Source: an uncultured Coriobacteriaceae bacterium (GTDB lineage Bacteria > Actinomycetota > Coriobacteriia > Coriobacteriales > QAMH01). From it: 64,000 nt of DNA. Under the pieces are notes generated by a model. It worked only from the letters and a program-made list of their open reading frames with translations. It ran no database searches and was not told the DNA's origin. The stretch spans positions 6,690 through 70,689 of the forward strand of contig UQUH01000002.1 of NCBI GenBank assembly GCA_900544245.1. Direction: 5' to 3'. Position 1 is the stretch's first letter, and each line of letters begins with the position of its first letter. Below, in pieces: positions 51,292 to 59,797 of this stretch. Position numbers and translations under genes: made by a program.

Positions 51292-52088
51292 GCGACAGGG
51301 TGGAACTGCTCCAAAAGGTCGAGGAGGCCCTTCCCGCGGCCATCGAGTTGCTGCTGGAAGAGCGCGACGATGTGGTGGCCATTCCCGAGGGTCCCCAAGC
51401 GCAATGGGACCTGTTCCGGGCCCTGGTGAACACGCGCCCGCCTGTCCCGGCATCCGAGGAGCTCATCGTATCGCAGGACCGCCTCTTGCAGGGCATCCTG
51501 GAGTACCGGGGCACGACGACCCTCGATGACATCAAGCCCGTTGAGGGGTACGGTTCCATGCGCCTGTTGCGTGGGGACATCACGACGCTGGGTGTCGATG
51601 CCATCGTGAACGCCGCGAACTCCCAGATGCTCGGATGCTTCGTGCCGGGGCATCATTGCATCGACAACGCCATCCACACCTTCGCGGGTATCCAGCTGCG
51701 TCTCGAGTGCGCGCGGCTGATGGAGGAGCAGGGCTATCCCGAGCCCACCGGCATGGCAAAGGTGACCGGTGCCTTCAACCTGCCAAGCAAGCGCATCATC
51801 CACACCGTGGGCCCCATCGCGTGCGGTGAGGCAAGTGACCTTGACCGCGCGCTGCTCGCCAACTGCTACACTGCCTGCCTGGACGCCGCGCTCGAGGCGG
51901 GCTGCGAGTCGATCGCCCCTTGCTGCATCAGCACGGGTGTGTTCGGTTTTCCCCAGGACGAGGCGGCGCATATCGCCGTGGCCACGGTGGATGAGTGGCT
52001 CGATGATCACGATAACGCGCTCGATGTCGTCTTCAACGTGTTTGGGGAGACGGACGAGCGGTTATACAAGGCTCTGCTAGGCTGTTGA
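51288..52088 (+). CDS. Zn-macrodomain ADP-ribosylhydrolase
   Basis: A 266-residue protein with an N-terminal helical region (1-85) and a macrodomain (90-260). GDITTLGVDAIVNAANS is the ADP-ribose loop (NAAN 108-111); CFVPGHHCIDNAIH (C117, H122 or H123, C124) is the zinc site of Zn-macro proteins that cleave SirTM-made ADP-ribose; STGVFGFP is the C-terminal pyrophosphate loop. Overlaps the sirtuin gene by four bases, giving a writer-eraser pair. Confidence 0.93.
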   Translation: MSDRVELLQKVEEALPAAIELLLEERDDVVAIPEGPQAQWDLFRALVNTRPPVPASEELIVSQDRLLQGILEYRGTTTLDDIKPVEGYGSMRLLRGDITTLGVDAIVNAANSQMLGCFVPGHHCIDNAIHTFAGIQLRLECARLMEEQGYPEPTGMAKVTGAFNLPSKRIIHTVGPIACGEASDLDRALLANCYTACLDAALEAGCESIAPCCISTGVFGFPQDEAAHIAVATVDEWLDDHDNALDVVFNVFGETDERLYKALLGC

Positions 52089-52096
52089 ATCATCCC

Positions 52097-53443
52097 CTAA
52101 AGCTGACGAAGCAGCCGGTCTATGCGCGATTGAATTCCCGCGCATATCGCATCGAGTCTTCTGGCAAGGGCAGGATTGAGCGCTAGGATTTCTCGCGCCT
52201 CTTCGACAAAGCCATCAAGCGCGGTTGGATCTAGCCAGGTCAGGTCATTCACCAGCCTGAACTGCCTATTTGAATCATCATAGAAGGGCTTCGTGCTGAA
52301 TCTCCATTTTCCAGCGCGGAGTGGCTCGTCGCTAACGTCGCACCACAAACTGCTGCCGGAATCGAACAGCGGTGCTGGCCTGCATTCCAGAGTCTCGACA
52401 TCGCGGATGATTCCAAAATTGCGCCAATGCCGGTCGTGGTTTGCGAGGAGATCATCACACACGATCATTTTATCCAACATGTCGGCAGCGTTATCGATGC
52501 CGATAGTTGCGCAGCAATCCACATAATGCTGGTAGTCATTGAAATGGTTCGGCTTGCGTTTCAGCTGCCTTACTGCAAAAGCCGGCACGTACTCCTCGGC
52601 ACCCGTGAGAAAATTTTCGCAGCGGCTTACCATGCCGTTTGATGTCTGCACGAGGTCATAGGATACGAATTCTCCTTCAGTGAGCAAACGCTTGTACAGA
52701 GCGGTGGCAACCGCCTCATTGTAGGCTTCTTGTCCCAGGGGCCCTGACCCCTTGAGCAGGGCCGTTTTTCCACGTTGGCGAATCCAACGTTTTGGCAGCA
52801 CGCCATCGGACGTGTTGTCGGGAGAATCGAGTCCGACTTCCGACATCCATTCCCACGAATCGTCGCCAGCCTTCAAATCCATGTCGGAAAAGGAGTTATT
52901 GAAGAAATTGATATCGTCCCAATTGACGTTCATCTCCTCTGGCCGGATCCAGTATTGGTCTGATAGGGAAAGGCCAAGGCTTTCGAAAGGTATTTGCGAA
53001 GGATCGTTGAATCCAAGTTCACGCAACTTCGTGTCGATGTTGTCACGGGACAGGGGAATGCACCGATGAGACCACCATGCATCCAGGGCTTTCAATGACG
53101 CCGACGCGCCTCTGGGCGAGACAATCGAAAAGGGGGCTCTCGCGTGGTCATAGATTGCGAAGACGCCAAGAAAGCTGTTGGCAGAAAGGCTATAGGTAAA
53201 GCCAAGCACCTCGTGATCTCGATTCATCAGGATATAGCGTCTGGCGTCTGTAGGCGATTGAGCCGACGGTCTTCCTCCCCTGGGCTTGCGTTTTGCCCTT
53301 TCCGCAACATCGCGGCTGTCGATGAGCCACTGGCTCCCGACTTTTTCCGCGCTAAGCGCTCCCGAATGTATCAGCTGGTGAACTCGCCCCACTGAGATTC
53401 CAAGTTGTGTCGCGGCTTCTTTTACGGTGATAGCGGGAGTCAT
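52097..53443 (-). CDS. HipA-like Ser/Thr kinase fused to an N-terminal HTH
   Basis: A 448-residue fusion. Residues 1-50 are an excisionase/MerR-like HTH_17 (ITVKEAATQLGISVGRVHQLIHSG). The C-terminal half is HipA-like: NHDRH (335-339) with N342 is the catalytic loop and LFDSG (359-363) the Mg site. In classical HipBA the DNA-binding part is a separate HipB antitoxin; here none is found. HipA-type kinases phosphorylate GltX or other tRNA synthetases in known cases. AAAGGAG lies six bases before the ATG. The middle (70-230) has no recognised domain. Gene and flanks are AT-richer than neighbours. Confidence 0.85.
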   Translation of the reverse strand: MTPAITVKEAATQLGISVGRVHQLIHSGALSAEKVGSQWLIDSRDVAERAKRKPRGGRPSAQSPTDARRYILMNRDHEVLGFTYSLSANSFLGVFAIYDHARAPFSIVSPRGASASLKALDAWWSHRCIPLSRDNIDTKLRELGFNDPSQIPFESLGLSLSDQYWIRPEEMNVNWDDINFFNNSFSDMDLKAGDDSWEWMSEVGLDSPDNTSDGVLPKRWIRQRGKTALLKGSGPLGQEAYNEAVATALYKRLLTEGEFVSYDLVQTSNGMVSRCENFLTGAEEYVPAFAVRQLKRKPNHFNDYQHYVDCCATIGIDNAADMLDKMIVCDDLLANHDRHWRNFGIIRDVETLECRPAPLFDSGSSLWCDVSDEPLRAGKWRFSTKPFYDDSNRQFRLVNDLTWLDPTALDGFVEEAREILALNPALARRLDAICAGIQSRIDRLLRQL

Positions 53444-53466
53444 GCTGCGCTCCTTTCGCAGAAATT

Positions 53467-53528
53467 CTAGAAATGATTATAGTATTAATATGATTACGAA
53501 TTATAAAAAACACTATAAATATTTCTAG
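53467..53528. promoter_or_regulatory. Long AT-rich dyad upstream of the HTH-HipA gene
   Basis: CTAGAAATGATTATAG (53467-53482) and CTATAAATATTTCTAG (53513-53528) are 16-bp arms matching at 14 of 16 positions, 30 bases apart, and 23 bases before the start codon. Candidate operator for self-repression by the fused HTH. Confidence 0.6.
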
Positions 53529-53562
53529 GATTCTTGCCTCAGTAGGCGCTGTTATCGTATAG

Positions 53563-53970
53563 GTCTCAAAGTTTTCTCAAGCTCCTAAGAGGACGACGGG
53601 CGTGGGGCATGCGCTGTACGAAGCCCTGGAAGACGCCCTGAGACGCATGGGCATCTTGAGCGCTTACGCCTGCGTGGCATGTCCCAATCCTGACGACGAG
53701 CATCTCACCGACGCCAGCTCGCGCTTTCACGAGCGGATGGGTTATGCGAAGGTCGGCGAGTTTGCCGACTGCGGCAACAAGTTCGGGCGATGGTACGACA
53801 TCGCGTGGATGAAGAAGAATCTGGGGCCTCACGAGTTCGACCCGAAACCGGTCACGCCCTTGATGGCGCAAACCGACATCGTGCTAGGAGATCGCATCCG
53901 GGGTTGGGTGCCCGTCACGGGTCGCGAAGACGTCTGCGTACACTTCGCGCTTCCCATACCAAAAGCCTAA
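53563..53970 (+). pseudogene. C-terminal fragment of a GNAT acetyltransferase
   Basis: Open from just after TAG 53560 to 53970. It reads GVGHALYEALEDALRRMGILSAYACVACPNP, then SSRFHERMGYAKVGEFADCGNKFGRWYDIAWMKK, the second half of phosphinothricin-type GNATs. The first beta strands and N-terminal half are missing, so it begins inside the acetyl-CoA loop. No ribosome site at GTG 53602. A remnant. Confidence 0.75.
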
Positions 53971-54002
53971 TCGGTGATGCAGGATCCTGTGGCGTCAATA
54001 AT

Positions 54003-54098
54003 CACAATTTTAAGGACGAAAAACTGGAAGTTCTCTCATTTTTAAGGACGAAAAATTGAGTATATCCACACTTTTCAGGACGAAGCATGATTGGAACA
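54003..54098. repeat. Three 32-bp direct repeats
   Basis: Units begin at 54003, 54035 and 54067; each has C(A/T)CA-TTTT(A/C)AGGACGAA, with GGACGAA at 54014, 54046 and 54078. The last unit is followed by ATG 54087, in frame with the YbaK gene. Perfectly regular 32-base spacing, three helical turns. Confidence 0.7.
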
Positions 54099-54215
54099 GC
54101 AAGATCCGACCTGCATGGAAGTGGCTTCTTGGGGCCTGAAATCCACTCCGCAGATGGCCGCTGTCGCATAAGTCCTCTATCATTCTCGAAGGACAGGATA
54201 GAGAGAAGAGGAGCC

Positions 54216-54686
54216 ATGTCGTTAGAGAGGGCAAAGAGGTATCTCGCCGGATACGGACGTGACGGAGACGTCTTGGAATTCGAGACCTCGAGCGCTACGG
54301 TGGAGCTTGCCGCCCAGGCGGTCGGCTGCGAGCCCGAGCGCATAGCCAAGACGCTTTCGTTTGCCGTGGGCGATCGGGTGGCGCTCGTGGTGTGCGCCGG
54401 AGACACGCGCATAGCGAATCCGAAGTTCAAGACGCGCTTCGGGTGCAAGGCGAAGATGCTGTCTGCCGACGAGGCGGAGAAACGCATCGGCCATGCCGTC
54501 GGTGGCGTGTGCCCCTTTGGCGTGAAAGACGAGTGCGATGTCTATCTCGACGAGTCCCTGCGCAGGTTCGACATGGTCTATCCGGCGTGCGGAAGTTCCA
54601 ACAGCGCCATCGCGTTGACGCCCGATGAGCTGGCGGCGATTGTTCCCAAAAGCGAGTGGGTGGACGTCTGCAAGCTGCCGGAGTGA
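54216..54686 (+). CDS. YbaK/EbsC-type aminoacyl-tRNA deacylase
   Basis: A 156-residue protein of the ProXp/YbaK fold, which hydrolyses mischarged Cys- or Ala-tRNA. AKTLSFAVGDRVALVVCAGD, FKTRFGCKAKML and GGVCPFGVKDECDVYLDESL are the family signatures, including the conserved Lys and GxxxPFG loop. GAGGAGCC lies just before ATG 54216; the frame is open back to 54087 without a better site. Stand-alone. Confidence 0.93.
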   Translation: MSLERAKRYLAGYGRDGDVLEFETSSATVELAAQAVGCEPERIAKTLSFAVGDRVALVVCAGDTRIANPKFKTRFGCKAKMLSADEAEKRIGHAVGGVCPFGVKDECDVYLDESLRRFDMVYPACGSSNSAIALTPDELAAIVPKSEWVDVCKLPE

Positions 54687-54746
54687 GGCACGCCGCCTGT
54701 TTCGATTGGCCTTTCCCGCGCGGCAGTAGGCTAGCCTACGGCTATA

Positions 54747-55964
54747 GTGTGTGCGTACCAAGACGAAAGCGGTCGCGTGAAAGAGCAAAAAGAGAGCATC
54801 TGGAGCTTTCCCTACATCGCGTTGATGGTGGTGAACCTCTTCCAGTCTATGGCCGCGTTCATGGCCAACACCACGCTTCCGGTGTATGCCGATACGCTGG
54901 GAGCATCTCCTTCCGTGGTAGGCATAGTGGTGAGCTCGTTTTCCGTGACGGCATTGCTCACCAGGCCTTTTGCGGGCCCTGCGTTCGACAGCTTCTCGCG
55001 CAAGCGCCTGCTCATGGCATCGCAGTGCATCATATGCGCCTGCATGTTCCTCTACGGTGTGGTGGATTCCCTGCAGGGGCTTGTCATCGTCAGGCTCGTG
55101 CACGGCATTGGGATTGGCTGCAGTGGCCCGCTTGCCATGTCGCTCGTATCGGAGTTCCTTCCAGAATCGAGGTTTGCGAGCGGAATAAGCATCTATGCCC
55201 TGGCGCAGTCGTTCGCGCAGGTGGTCGGTCCGGCAGCGGGATTGTACCTAGTGAATGCCATCGGCTTTTCACCATCCTATTTCCTCGCCGCGGGTTGCCT
55301 CCTGGTGGCCATTTGCGGTGTCGGGCTCATACGGGAGCCGTATCGGGAGCGTTTGCGCTACGAGCTGAAACTTGATCGTATGTTCGCGCCGGAGGCAGTG
55401 GGAAAGGGGGTCGCCCTGATGCTGCTCGCAACCTCGTTTTCGTGCATGGGCGCCTATGTCGTGCTGTATGGCTATTCCGTGGGAGTTTCCCAGATGGGGG
55501 TCTTCTTCATCGTGTACGCCTTCTGCCTGTTGGGGACGCGCCCCCTATTTGGAAGCATGGCTGACAGGTTTGGTGCGCCGCGCATGCTCGCCGTCGGTAT
55601 CGCGTTCTTTGCGGCGTCCTACGTTGCGCTTGCCGTCGCGGACAATCTGGTGGCGTTCATCATCGCCGCGATTTTAGGCTCGGCCGGATTCGGATGCTGC
55701 GGTCCGCTGCTCCAATCCGCCGCGTTGGCCTCCGTGCCCCCATCTCGCCGCGGCGCCGCAAGCAATACCGCCTTCACGGGGCTCGACCTGGGAATGCTCA
55801 TCGGTCCCATCATCGGGGGCATGGTCATAGAGGCTGCGACGCCGATTCTCGGCAGCCAACCCGAGGCGTATTCGCTCATGTGGCTGGCGATGCTCGTACC
55901 CGCCATAGGCGCCTCTCTGATTGTCTTGCGTTGGAATCTGCAGCGTCGGCAGGATATGACATAG
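54747..55964 (+). CDS. MFS transporter
   Basis: A 395-405-residue 12-helix carrier with FDSFSRKRLLMAS as loop 2-3 and RLVHGIGIGCSGP near helix 4. The start is ambiguous: GTG 54747 follows directly on a TATAGT box (54741-54746), so GTG 54777 with AAAGCGG-like upstream sequence is more plausible. Drug:H+ antiporter-like; substrate unknown. A strong terminator follows. Confidence 0.8.
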   Translation: MCAYQDESGRVKEQKESIWSFPYIALMVVNLFQSMAAFMANTTLPVYADTLGASPSVVGIVVSSFSVTALLTRPFAGPAFDSFSRKRLLMASQCIICACMFLYGVVDSLQGLVIVRLVHGIGIGCSGPLAMSLVSEFLPESRFASGISIYALAQSFAQVVGPAAGLYLVNAIGFSPSYFLAAGCLLVAICGVGLIREPYRERLRYELKLDRMFAPEAVGKGVALMLLATSFSCMGAYVVLYGYSVGVSQMGVFFIVYAFCLLGTRPLFGSMADRFGAPRMLAVGIAFFAASYVALAVADNLVAFIIAAILGSAGFGCCGPLLQSAALASVPPSRRGAASNTAFTGLDLGMLIGPIIGGMVIEAATPILGSQPEAYSLMWLAMLVPAIGASLIVLRWNLQRRQDMT

Positions 55965-55973
55965 TCGCATTAT

Positions 55974-56003
55974 TGGCCGGTATCTCGCATATCGGCCATT
56001 TTT
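55974..56003 (+). terminator. Intrinsic terminator of the MFS gene
   Basis: TGGCCG (55974) / CGGCCA (55993-55998) followed directly by TTTTT. Ten bases beyond the stop codon. Confidence 0.8.
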
Positions 56004-56090
56004 GTGCGTCGCGGCGAATCTTAGACTAGTCAGAAAAGCAAAACGCGGTATTGCGGCCCTTTCGGCCAGGCAAGAGGAAAGGCCCGGATT

Positions 56091-57563
56091 ATGAGACCAA
56101 TGGACTTTGCAAAGCGCACGGCGGCCAACAAGCTCGTCGACTACCTCTGCGCAGATCCCGAAAACAACATGAGCAAGGTGATGGACAAGATCAACGCCAT
56201 TTGCCCCGACGCCCTGTTTCCCGCGCAGCGCGAGGCGTTCACGAAGGTCATGTCCGATCCCGACAACAACATGTACCAGCTCATGATGCGGATCATGGAT
56301 CTCAACCCCGCGGTTCGCAACGACATGATCAAGACCGTCCTGGTCGAGTCCAACCTCATAGCGTGGGGCGTACAGGAGAAGATGCGCGAGAAGTATCGCT
56401 GCAACATCCCCTGGGCCATCCTGCTCGATCCCACGAGCGCCTGTAACCTGCACTGCACGGGTTGCTGGGCCGCGGAGTACGGCCACAAGCTCAACCTGAG
56501 CTATGACGAGATCGACTCCATCATCCGCCAGGGCAAGGAGCTCGGCGTCCACATCTACATCTACACAGGCGGCGAGCCGCTGGTGCGCAAGCACGACCTC
56601 ATCAAGCTCTGTGAGGCGCATCCGGATTGCGCGTTTCTATGCTTCACCAACGCCACGCTCATCGACGAGGAGTTCTGTCAGGAGATGATTCGCGTCAAGA
56701 ACTTTATCCCGGCTATCTCGGCCGAGGGCGACGAGGCCGCCACCGATGGGCGCAGGGGCGAGGGTACCTACGCCAAGGTGGAGGCCGCTATGGATTTGCT
56801 GAACAGCCATGGGCTGCCCTTTGGCGTCTCCATTTGCTATACCCACGACAACGCGCCTTCCGTGGCAAGCGACGAGTACTTCGACTGGCTCATCGAGAAG
56901 GGCGCGCTGTTCGCCTGGATCTTCACCTACATGCCCGTGGGCAAGGACGCCCCCACCTCTCTCATGCCTACGCCCGAGGATCGCGAGCGCCTCTACCGCT
57001 TCAACCGCCGCATACGCGAGACCAAGCCCATTCTCACTCTGGATTTCCAGCACGATGGCGAGTTCGTGGGCGGATGCATCGCCGGTGGCAGGCGCTATCT
57101 GCACATCAATGCTGCCGGTGACGTCGAGCCCTGCGTGTTCATACACTATTCGAATGCCAACGTCCGCGAGATGTCGCTGCTCGACTGCCTGCGCTCGCCC
57201 ATCTTCATGGCCTACTACGAAGGACAGCCCTTCAACGACAATCTGCTGCGGCCGTGTCCGATGCTCGAGAATCCCGAGTGCATCGAGCACATGGTCGAGG
57301 AGACGGGAGCCCACTGCACCGATTTGCAGGCGACCGAAAGCGCTCACGACCTTGCGGAGAAATGCCGACCCGCGGCACGCGAGTGGGCGCCGGTGGCAGA
57401 AAGGCTCTGGACCGACCCGGACGATCCGCGTGCAGAGCTGCGCAACCGCACTTGCAGTGGCCTGGCCGATAGCGACCTGGAACGCATGAAGCGCCAAGGG
57501 CGCACGATGCACGGTGCCTTCGATCCCGAGCGCGACAAGGACTCCATCTTCGCGACAAAATAA
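56091..57563 (+). CDS. Radical SAM protein
   Basis: A 490-residue radical SAM enzyme. CNLHCTGC gives C118, C122 and C125 for the [4Fe-4S]-SAM cluster; YTGGEPL is the SAM-binding motif. A 100-residue helical N-domain precedes it, and a C-terminal segment with CPMLENPECIEHMVEETGAHC contains further cysteines that could hold an auxiliary cluster. It resembles HpnH/DUF3463-type and viperin-like enzymes more than SPASM maturases. Alone between MFS and TetR genes; substrate unknown. AAAGG lies upstream. Confidence 0.85.
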   Translation: MRPMDFAKRTAANKLVDYLCADPENNMSKVMDKINAICPDALFPAQREAFTKVMSDPDNNMYQLMMRIMDLNPAVRNDMIKTVLVESNLIAWGVQEKMREKYRCNIPWAILLDPTSACNLHCTGCWAAEYGHKLNLSYDEIDSIIRQGKELGVHIYIYTGGEPLVRKHDLIKLCEAHPDCAFLCFTNATLIDEEFCQEMIRVKNFIPAISAEGDEAATDGRRGEGTYAKVEAAMDLLNSHGLPFGVSICYTHDNAPSVASDEYFDWLIEKGALFAWIFTYMPVGKDAPTSLMPTPEDRERLYRFNRRIRETKPILTLDFQHDGEFVGGCIAGGRRYLHINAAGDVEPCVFIHYSNANVREMSLLDCLRSPIFMAYYEGQPFNDNLLRPCPMLENPECIEHMVEETGAHCTDLQATESAHDLAEKCRPAAREWAPVAERLWTDPDDPRAELRNRTCSGLADSDLERMKRQGRTMHGAFDPERDKDSIFATK

Positions 57564-57659
57564 CGGCTGATACAGCGCGCGTCCGTCGCCTATCGTCACG
57601 CATTTGTAACGCCCATCAGGGCTGTGTGCGTGCTATTCTTCCCGTTAATTGGCTGTATA

Positions 57660-57675
57660 GGCTAATTAAATAGCC
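57660..57675. promoter_or_regulatory. Palindrome upstream of TetR gene
   Basis: GGCTA-ATTAAA-TAGCC, 16 bases, sits 33 bases before the TetR start, next to TATAGG. Operator candidate for autoregulation. Confidence 0.55.
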
Positions 57676-57707
57676 GATGCATCCACGGTTCGTCAATGGG
57701 GAGAGTC

Positions 57708-58292
57708 ATGCCGAGACCCCACTACAAAAAGGGCGATGATACCGCCCGCGACAAGTTGGAAGCGGCGTTTTGGGATGCGCTTGCCGAAGGATCCTACGAG
57801 GGCATAAGCGTGGTGGGGCCGTGCCGTTCGGCTGGCGTGAACAAGAACACCTTCTACTATCACTTCGATAACATCGACGAGCTGGCCCGTGCGGCGGCGG
57901 AGTCCCTCGTCGAGACGCAGTTCATTTACACGGTCATCGAGGCGATCAGGGGAGATGCCCAGCTTCCCGACTACCCCTCGAAGAGCGAGTTCTCGACGCG
58001 CCTGAATCGGGTATGCCTCTTGGCCGATGACAGGGCTCCTTCCCAACTGCGCCGCATGCTACATGACGCCATCCTGAGGATGTGGACCACCAAGTTGGGC
58101 ATCGACGTGGACGGGCTCGATCTTCGAGATCGTACGTCCCTGGAGTTCGTCATCGGCGGATTTCTGGGAATCTTCGCATACAGGAGCCGCGAGAGCGGGA
58201 GTTTCGACCTGAAGGACATCTGGGGCGCGGATTACCTGTATCACGCGTTCGATATCGTGAACAAGTTGGTGGAGGATAGCCAGCAGGCGTAG
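57708..58292 (+). CDS. TetR-family regulator
   Basis: A 194-residue TetR from MPRPHYKKGDDTARD. The HTH region ISVVGPCRSAGVNKNTFYYHFDN is followed by the helical ligand domain. GGGGAG lies four bases before ATG 57708, preferred to 57696. It follows the radical SAM gene; it may regulate it or itself through the palindrome at 57660. Confidence 0.88.
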   Translation: MPRPHYKKGDDTARDKLEAAFWDALAEGSYEGISVVGPCRSAGVNKNTFYYHFDNIDELARAAAESLVETQFIYTVIEAIRGDAQLPDYPSKSEFSTRLNRVCLLADDRAPSQLRRMLHDAILRMWTTKLGIDVDGLDLRDRTSLEFVIGGFLGIFAYRSRESGSFDLKDIWGADYLYHAFDIVNKLVEDSQQA

Positions 58293-58294
58293 GC

Positions 58295-58423
58295 GAGAGG
58301 CGGCGATGAAGAATACCCATTCTCCTGATTCCAACGTGCCAGAGCCTATGATATCAATCCCAATACGTCGGTTTGCGCGAGGTCCGTTAGCCAAAATCTT
58401 AAGTCAGCAGCTCGCCGCCTCTC
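58295..58423. repeat. 129-bp segment bounded by 12-bp inverted repeats
   Basis: GAGAGGCGGCGA (58295-58306) and TCGCCGCCTCTC (58412-58423) are perfectly complementary with 105 bases between. The left arm starts 3 bases after the TetR stop. Could be a MITE-like relic or a long structured 3' UTR. Confidence 0.55.
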
Positions 58424-58443
58424 CCAAATAGGCCGATACGGCA

Positions 58444-58474
58444 TATGTGACAGGGGCCTGACCCCTGTCACATA
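58444..58474. terminator. Perfect hairpin after the surface protein gene
   Basis: TATGTGACAGGGG / CCCCTGTCACATA, 13-bp arms, loop CCTGA. It follows the minus-strand stop of the surface protein by nine bases. Similar GGGGCCTGACCCC cores appear at 32775 and 52740. Confidence 0.7.
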
Positions 58475-58482
58475 CCTGAGAG

Positions 58483-59691
58483 CTACTTCGAATTGCTACT
58501 CGCTTCCGTCGCACGCTTGCGGTTGCGCCAGGCGAGTACCGCGAACACAATGGCTGCGAGAATCGCGATGCCGGCTAGCGTGCCCACGACAGCAATCGTC
58601 CTGTCACCCGTATCGACGAGCGTCATGGTCTTCTCGACGCCGGTCGTGTAGGCGTTGATGGTTTCCTCGGCATCCTTCTTGTCCGTGGGGCTGTCGAGCA
58701 TATCGTCCGTAATGTCGACGGTCTCGTCATCTCCGGCTTCTCCGTTGTCGGGGGCATCGGTTCCGTCCCCGACAAAGTCCTCTACGATGACGTCGTCGGG
58801 TAGCGTCGTGATGAGATCATCGTGATCGAAGATCTGGTCGGGAATCTCCACGGCATCCGGCAGCGTGGTGATCTGGTCGTTGTAGTCAAAGATGTCGTCG
58901 GGAATTTCGACGCCATCGGGTAACGTCGTCGAGGTGGGCGTGTAGAGCACGTTTATGACGTTGTTGTCAGGATCCGTGCCAAGACGAATCTGGGCCGGAT
59001 ACGTGTCAATGACGTAGGTATCGTCAATCTTGTACTCGTAGGCATCTCCAACGATGAGCTTGTCGAAACGCTGGTTGGTGAAAGTTTCCGACCCGAGTTT
59101 GGTGAATTCGACATCCTGAGGTGCAAGGGCGCCACTCCATGAATCGGCGGTCAGGTCTGCCCCGGTCATGAGGTAGTAGTTGACCGTGTACTCGGAATTC
59201 CATAGCCGCACGTAGTTGAGCGTGTAGACGTTTTGGCTCGGGTCACGCGACACGACCATCCTATTGGGCCATCCATCCCAGAAGAAGTAGCCGGGGATGT
59301 CCACGACATAGCTCCAGGCAGTAAGCTCCTGGCCTTCGTGAAAGCCCGAGAGCGTGCGCGTTCCCATAAGGCGAAGGCCATTCTCGTCTTTGGGCACGTC
59401 TGGGTCATCGAACATGACCATCTCGTAGTAGTTGAGCGTGATGGAGCAATCATCGGCAGGAGACAGCCCCGCGTCTCCGTCATCTGACAAGCTCTGCGCC
59501 TGCATGGTCGACGCGGGAACCTCGATTTCGTTTCCCTGCGTGTCTATGACGGTCCTCGTGTTGCCATTGGCAAAGGCACTGAAGGCGCAGTATGCGCTGA
59601 GGGCGATACCGACGCAAAGCAGGATGATTGCCGCGCTCAGGGCAAGTCTGAAGGAACGCATGGAAGCTGAGCCGAAAGCAAGCGTTTTCAT
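58483..59691 (-). CDS. Cell-surface protein with sortase-like tail
   Basis: A 402-residue exported protein. A signal peptide covers residues 1-42 (ALSAAIILLCVGIALSAYCAFSAFA). The mature part contains bacterial Ig/InlB-like beta domains (FWDGWPNRMVVS region), then three acidic 20-residue repeats TTLPDxVEIPDxIFDxxDxI at 255-310. The C-end is LVDTG followed by a hydrophobic helix and RNRKR, a noncanonical LPxTG-like sorting signal. AAGGAGG eight bases before ATG 59691 fixes the start. Adhesin or ligand-binding protein, unidentified. Confidence 0.82.
   Translation of the reverse strand: MKTLAFGSASMRSFRLALSAAIILLCVGIALSAYCAFSAFANGNTRTVIDTQGNEIEVPASTMQAQSLSDDGDAGLSPADDCSITLNYYEMVMFDDPDVPKDENGLRLMGTRTLSGFHEGQELTAWSYVVDIPGYFFWDGWPNRMVVSRDPSQNVYTLNYVRLWNSEYTVNYYLMTGADLTADSWSGALAPQDVEFTKLGSETFTNQRFDKLIVGDAYEYKIDDTYVIDTYPAQIRLGTDPDNNVINVLYTPTSTTLPDGVEIPDDIFDYNDQITTLPDAVEIPDQIFDHDDLITTLPDDVIVEDFVGDGTDAPDNGEAGDDETVDITDDMLDSPTDKKDAEETINAYTTGVEKTMTLVDTGDRTIAVVGTLAGIAILAAIVFAVLAWRNRKRATEASSNSK
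58795..58929 (-). repeat. 60-bp tandem coding repeats in the surface protein gene
   Basis: Two full 60-bp units (58929-58870 and 58869-58810) plus a partial third encode TTLPD(G/A/D)V-type 20-residue repeats. Copy number may vary between strains. Confidence 0.7.
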
Positions 59692-59797
59692 GGCAAACGC
59701 CTCCTTAAACGCAATTGATATTCGTGTCAAGAATAATACATCGTTTATCCGGTTTTCGGCTCTTGATTATCGGTAAATTTCCAAAAAGGCACAGAAC

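Noticed and set aside
54003..54098. CRISPR or transposon ends
   Set aside because: Direct repeats of a short motif with half-degenerate remainder; no transposase or cas gene nearby.
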